DNA from: an uncultured Actinomycetes bacterium
GTDB taxonomy: Bacteria > Actinomycetota > Thermoleophilia > Miltoncostaeales > Miltoncostaeaceae
DNA length: 6,083 bases
Assembly (NCBI GenBank): GCA_937862675.1
Contig: CALMEC010000144.1
Coordinates: 1 to 6,083, forward strand
Direction of reading: 5' to 3'
The position numbers were made by a program, and so were the translations under genes. Shown here one piece after another: positions 1 through 6,083 of this stretch. The notes under the pieces are model-generated. The model made no database searches. It worked only from the letters and a program-made list of their open reading frames with translations, and had not been told where the DNA came from. Numbering within the stretch: position 1 is the stretch's first letter; each line of letters opens with the position of its first letter.

Positions 1-30
1 GGGGGGGGGGGGGGGGGGGGCCCCCCCCCC
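1..30. other. G20-C10 homopolymer run at the sequence edge, probable artefact
   Basis: The window opens with 20 G followed directly by 10 C, then further C-rich sequence to about base 46. The last ten G and the ten C form a perfect palindrome. Long G runs at a contig edge are typical of two-colour sequencing read-through or a low-quality foldback at an assembly break. I infer an artefact rather than biology; a real GC-rich hairpin at which assembly stopped is the alternative. Confidence 0.75.
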
Positions 31-110
31 GCCCCGCCCACCCGCCAGTCCCCTCCTGCGTCGGGCCTCTCGTGAGGATCTTTCGCAGGCCGTTGGGTTG
101 CGGGCACAGT

Positions 111-137
111 CGGTTCCTGCCGTACACGGAGGAACCG
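111..137. repeat. Hairpin, 8-bp stem extended to 11 bp with one bulge
   Basis: CGGTTCCT at 111-118 pairs with AGGAACCG at 130-137. With G119 bulged out, 120-122 pair with 127-129, leaving a TACA loop. The right arm overlaps CCGTCA (135-140), which can instead pair with TGACGG (165-170). CCACCTG (142-148) can also pair with CAGGTGG (171-177). The order of these two helices is interleaved, as in a pseudoknot or as competing folds. Confidence 0.5.
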
Positions 138-166
138 TCAGCCACCTGGATGCGCCTGAACGATTG

Positions 167-181
167 ACGGCAGGTGGGCGT
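167..181 (+). repeat. Direct repeat copy 1, ACGGCAGGTGSGCGT
   Basis: ACGGCAGGTGGGCGT at 167-181 recurs as ACGGCAGGTGCGCGT at 311-325, 14 of 15 bases identical and 144 bp apart. Both copies lie in the gene-free stretch and take part in candidate stems (142-148/171-177 and 316-320/341-345). It could be a duplicated structural arm or a protein-binding site; nothing further can be said from one sequence. Confidence 0.55.
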
Positions 182-199
182 TGTTCGCACCCAACGCTC
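176..199. repeat. Small hairpin, 6-bp stem plus flanking pairs
   Basis: GCGTTG at 178-183 pairs with CAACGC at 192-197, extended outward by a G-U (177/198) and a G-C (176/199) pair, with an eight-base loop containing TTCGCACC. It resembles a tRNA T-arm only superficially: the loop is one base too long and no acceptor stem or anticodon arm flanks it. It directly abuts direct-repeat copy 1. Confidence 0.4.
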
Positions 200-233
200 A
201 GCGATCCCGGCCGTACGTGAGGCCCCGCGCGAA

Positions 234-295
234 GCCCGGGGACTGGCGGTCGGCAGGGGCGGACGCGCGGATAGCCCGGCTGCCAGTCCCAGGGC
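234..295. repeat. Long imperfect stem-loop, about 19 pairs
   Basis: GGGACTGGC (239-247) pairs perfectly with GCCAGTCCC (282-290). Inward, 248-253 pair with 276-281, counting two G-U pairs. Outward, after one G/A mismatch (238/291), GCCC 234-237 pairs with GGGC 292-295. The loop is 254-275. This is the most stable-looking fold in the gene-free stretch and lies about 60 bp past the stop codon of the minus-strand gene. No T-run follows on either strand, so a classical intrinsic terminator is not supported. Confidence 0.55.
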
Positions 296-305
296 GCGCT
301 ACCAA

Positions 306-351
306 GGTCAACGGCAGGTGCGCGTAACCCCGTACCCGGCCACCTATGACC
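306..351 (-). terminator. Candidate terminator-like stem just past the minus-strand gene
   Basis: Read on the minus strand, this hairpin starts five bases after the TAA stop at 356-358. Nested arms are GGTCA 306-310 with TGACC 347-351, and AGGTG 316-320 with CACCT 341-345, separated by a small asymmetric internal loop. The position suits a transcript 3' end, but there is no U-tract. High-GC actinobacteria often have such U-poor stems, so termination is plausible but unproven. It uses the second copy of the ACGGCAGGTG repeat as one arm. Confidence 0.35.
311..325 (+). repeat. Direct repeat copy 2, ACGGCAGGTGSGCGT
   Basis: Second copy of the 15-base repeat also found at 167-181, differing at one central base (C321 here, G177 there). 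It sits inside the candidate terminator-like stem and overlaps a further alternative pairing, CGCGC 295-299 with GCGCG 320-324. Confidence 0.55.
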
Positions 352-355
352 CTGT

Positions 356-871
356 TTACCGGCGGCGTGTGGGCGGGCGGCCCCAGGCCGTGCCCAGAAG
401 GCGCTGCAGCCGCCGGGTCTCGGCGATCGCGTTGATCGGACGCGGATCGGAGGTCACCGAGCGGGTGCGGCGAAGCCTGCTGGCGCGTCCCTCGCGGACC
501 TCGACCCAGCGCTCGTAGTCGTTGATCAGCGACACCAGGAGGTTCGCGATCTCCAGGGCGGCGGGGCTGTCGTCGAACGGCTTGCCGTTGAACAGCAATG
601 CGCTGTCCTCGTTGCGGAAGATCAGCTCACCGAGTTCGCCGTGGGTCGCGCGGATGCGGTTGGGGCCCACGCGGACCGTGATCTGGTGCCACTCCCGCTT
701 GAGCACGCCCTCCTTGTGGGCGGACGGGCGGAATCCGTACGCGCGCATGCGCCGACGCTCGCCGGGCTGACGCCATACGTCGTACGCCACCCGTGTGATC
801 GGGACGATCTGCTCGGTCCACGTGAGATCCGGATCCGGATCGCCGGTGGGAGACGGGAGGCGTTCGGCCAT
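356..871 (-). CDS. Hypothetical protein, 171 residues, divergent from rpoB
   Basis: I do not recognise the family. The frame runs from ATG (871-869) to TAA (358-356). An in-frame TAA only nine bases upstream of the ATG means no earlier start is possible. Codons are strongly G or C at the third position, as in rpoB, which supports this strand over the overlapping plus-strand frames. The protein looks soluble: no signal peptide or membrane segment. It begins with a Pro/Asp-rich stretch (DPDPD at 11-15), followed by an aromatic and basic region (about 17-80, with WHQITVRVGPNRIRA at 61-75 suggesting beta strands). A probable amphipathic helix with hydrophobic positions follows at about 104-122 (ALEIANLLVSLINDYERW), then an Arg-rich tail (126-171, ending in RR repeats) that could bind nucleic acid. 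No ribosome binding site is visible; the promoter placement suggests leaderless translation. No cysteine is present. Its place beside rpoBC does not by itself prove a role in transcription. Confidence 0.8.
   Translation of the reverse strand: MAERLPSPTGDPDPDLTWTEQIVPITRVAYDVWRQPGERRRMRAYGFRPSAHKEGVLKREWHQITVRVGPNRIRATHGELGELIFRNEDSALLFNGKPFDDSPAALEIANLLVSLINDYERWVEVREGRASRLRRTRSVTSDPRPINAIAETRRLQRLLGTAWGRPPTRRR
826..841. repeat. Perfect 16-bp palindrome GATCCGGATCCGGATC
   Basis: The 16 bases read identically on both strands and consist of overlapping GATCCG units. They lie in the first codons of the minus-strand gene and encode its Asp-Pro repeat (DPDPD). This may simply follow from the repeated Asp-Pro codons, but it lies about 30-45 bp inside the coding start, where a dimeric repressor could act. 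Confidence 0.5.
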
Positions 872-879
872 CGCGTGGA

Positions 880-885
880 ATTATG
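880..885 (-). promoter_or_regulatory. Candidate -10 element (CATAAT) for the hypothetical gene, leaderless layout
   Basis: On the minus strand CATAAT matches the TATAAT consensus at five of six bases, and its last T is eight bases from the A of the ATG. Transcription would start at or within a base or two of the start codon, which fits the lack of any Shine-Dalgarno sequence. Leaderless mRNAs are common in actinobacteria. No good -35 hexamer is seen 16-18 bp upstream. Confidence 0.5.
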
Positions 886-921
886 CACCGTCCGGCGGCA
901 TCCGTGCGAGGAGGATGGCGG

Positions 922-930
922 ATGTGGTAA
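922..930 (+). other. Possible minimal upstream ORF (ATG TGG TAA) behind a strong Shine-Dalgarno
   Basis: GAGGAGG at 908-914 is followed seven bases later by ATG TGG TAA, a Met-Trp-stop reading frame. A GTG at 924, spaced nine bases from the same site, would instead give eight codons ending at TGA 948-950. Either could be a leader ORF if the rpoB transcript starts upstream of about 905. If the rpoB promoter is the TGGTAACGT element at 925-933, this stretch is not in the mRNA and the match is chance. Confidence 0.25.
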
Positions 931-933
931 CGT
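925..933 (+). promoter_or_regulatory. Candidate extended -10 element for rpoB (TGGTAACGT)
   Basis: The bases fit an extended -10 (TGn followed by TAnnnT), which is the minimal -10 pattern in many high-GC actinobacteria. No matching -35 lies 16-18 bp upstream, which extended -10 promoters tolerate. Transcription would begin near 940 and give a leader of about 65 bases. Confidence 0.3.
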
Positions 934-946
934 TTCCCGTTGCGCT

Positions 947-978
947 TTGAGCCGCCGCCCCTTCTTCGCCCGTATACG
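947..978 (+). promoter_or_regulatory. Alternative rpoB promoter candidate (TTGAGC, 20 bp, TATACG)
   Basis: TATACG at 973-978, inside the palindrome CGTATACG (971-978), resembles a -10. TTGAGC at 947-952 resembles a -35 but the spacer is 20 bp, longer than the usual 16-18. A start near 985 would give a very short leader carrying only the ribosome binding site. Confidence 0.25.
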
Positions 979-990
979 AAAAGCTCAGTC

Positions 991-996
991 AGGAGG
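991..996 (+). promoter_or_regulatory. Strong Shine-Dalgarno of rpoB (AGGAGG)
   Basis: A perfect AGGAGG, followed by TT, ends eight bases before the TTG at 1005. It decides the start: no ATG or GTG in the rpoB frame lies at a suitable distance, and the encoded N-terminus (RRSFSRLDKVLDVPHLIDIQ at 10-29) fits the family. Confidence 0.9.
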
Positions 997-1004
997 TTAA
1001 AGAC

Positions 1005-4751
<3,747 letters not shown>

Positions 4752-4758
4752 CGACGGG

Positions 4759-4786
4759 GCCTCCGTGCCCGCCCGGGCACGGAGGC
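4759..4786 (+). other. Perfect 12-bp hairpin between rpoB and rpoC
   Basis: GCCTCCGTGCCC at 4759-4770 pairs with GGGCACGGAGGC at 4775-4786 with no mismatch, around the four-base loop GCCC. It begins seven bases after the rpoB stop and ends 50 bases before the rpoC start. The following bases (GACCCGTCC) contain no T-run, so efficient intrinsic termination is unlikely. RNA processing, mRNA end protection or partial attenuation between the two genes are possible roles. Confidence 0.75.
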
Positions 4787-4820
4787 GACCCGTCCGATTC
4801 CTCCGTCCGGCGTCACATCC

Positions 4821-4826
4821 GAAAGG
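4821..4826 (+). promoter_or_regulatory. Shine-Dalgarno of rpoC (GAAAGG)
   Basis: GAAAGG ends ten bases before the GTG at 4837, a weaker and slightly more distant site than that of rpoB. It supports the GTG start, as does the conserved N-terminus of the product (IDINNFESIRIGLASP, residues 2-17). It is single-stranded with respect to the upstream intergenic hairpin. Confidence 0.65.
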
Positions 4827-4836
4827 CGATTAACGC

Positions 4837-6083
<1,247 letters not shown>

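Larger units (their letters stand above)
42..249. repeat. Perfect 12-bp inverted repeat (42-53 with 238-249), alternative partner of another stem
   Basis: CCGCCAGTCCCC at 42-53 is the exact reverse complement of GGGGACTGGCGG at 238-249. The right arm also overlaps the 239-247 arm of a second stem, which pairs with GCCAGTCCC at 282-290. The two pairings exclude one another. The motif GCCAGTCCC therefore occurs at 44-52 and 282-290 in direct orientation and at 239-247 inverted. The identity is seen directly; any switching role is inference. Confidence 0.6.
31..355. other. Gene-free stretch rich in inverted repeats; possible structured RNA or 3' UTR
   Basis: No open frame here has a convincing start, ribosome binding site and codon bias. 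A plus-strand frame from GTG 174 runs on as the antisense of the real minus-strand gene. The stretch is dense in self-complementarity: arms 42-53/238-249 (12 bp perfect), 111-118/130-137, 135-140/165-170, 142-148/171-177, 178-183/192-197, 239-247/282-290 with extensions, and nested arms 306-310/347-351 and 316-320/341-345. I searched by eye for tRNA T-loops, RNase P, tmRNA, SRP RNA and common riboswitch cores and recognised none. It lies downstream of the minus-strand gene, so it could be that gene's 3' UTR and terminator, or an independent RNA on either strand. Confidence 0.5.
872..1004. promoter_or_regulatory. Divergent intergenic region between the hypothetical gene and rpoB
   Basis: These 133 bp separate the start codons of two divergent genes and must hold the promoters for both, unless rpoB is read through from an upstream plus-strand transcript. 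The stretch is less GC-rich than its flanks, with TGGTAACGT at 925-933 and CGTATACG at 971-978. There is no trace of rplL or any other ribosomal protein gene before rpoB. Confidence 0.7.

Noticed and set aside
133..157. Similarity to the 3' end of a c-di-AMP (ydaO) riboswitch
   Set aside because: GTCAGC-CACCT is suggestive, but I could not find the other conserved aptamer blocks (such as the GGTGAAT segment) at the required positions, and no cell-wall gene follows. Kept only as a point to test with a covariance model.
176..199. tRNA T-arm-like hairpin with TTCGCACC loop
   Set aside because: The loop has eight bases rather than seven and no acceptor, D or anticodon arm can be built around it.
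231..297. Intrinsic terminator for the minus-strand gene
   Set aside because: The stem is strong but has no T-run on the minus strand and lies about 60 bp past the stop codon; listed as a stem-loop only.
174..518. Plus-strand frame of 114 codons starting in the gene-free stretch
   Set aside because: Arg/Ser/Pro-rich translation, no ribosome binding site, and its second half is antisense to the minus-strand gene, which has much better codon usage.
641..1000. Plus-strand frame of 119 codons ending just before rpoB
   Set aside because: It is mostly antisense to the minus-strand gene and its end covers the rpoB ribosome binding site and promoter region; no family features.
4759..4786. Terminator separating rpoB from rpoC
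   Set aside because: No T-run follows, and full termination here would silence essential rpoC, for which I see no separate promoter in the gap.

Overview
This is a GC-rich bacterial fragment centred on the two large RNA polymerase subunit genes. It holds a complete rpoB (TTG start at 1005, stop ending at 4751) and the first 415 codons of rpoC (GTG start at 4837, cut by the window end). Both proteins read without frameshift and carry family signatures throughout. RpoC has a large charged alpha-helical insertion after its N-terminal zinc site, at the place where mycobacterial and streptomycete RpoC carry theirs. RpoB looks actinobacterial over its C-terminal half. I infer a high-GC Actinomycetota. 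The unusual coiled-coil insert in RpoB lobe 2 and the extra-long RpoC inserts suggest a deep branch (something like Thermoleophilia) rather than a mycobacterium or Streptomyces, but this finer placement is only a guess.

Layout. Bases 1-30 are G20 followed by C10 and look like a sequencing or assembly edge. Bases 31-355 contain no credible gene but are unusually rich in inverted repeats, some mutually exclusive, plus one 15-base direct repeat. Bases 356-871 (minus strand) encode a 171-residue protein of unknown family with good high-GC codon usage. Bases 872-1004 form a divergent regulatory region: a leaderless-type -10 (CATAAT) for the minus gene, candidate promoters for rpoB, a possible three-codon upstream ORF, and a strong AGGAGG in front of rpoB. 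rpoB follows, then an 85-base gap with a perfect 12-bp hairpin, then rpoC.

How it works together. RpoB (beta) and RpoC (beta prime) form the catalytic crab-claw of RNA polymerase and are almost certainly one transcription unit. The usual upstream neighbour rplL (after rplJ) is not directly before rpoB here; a divergent gene takes its place, so rpoBC must have a promoter of its own within about 130 bp. The most notable protein-level features are an Asn at the RpoB position equivalent to E. coli Ser531 (rifamycin site), the lobe-2 coiled-coil insertion, an acidic RpoB tail, and two enlarged charged inserts in RpoC. No mobile element, CRISPR array, tRNA or rRNA was found.
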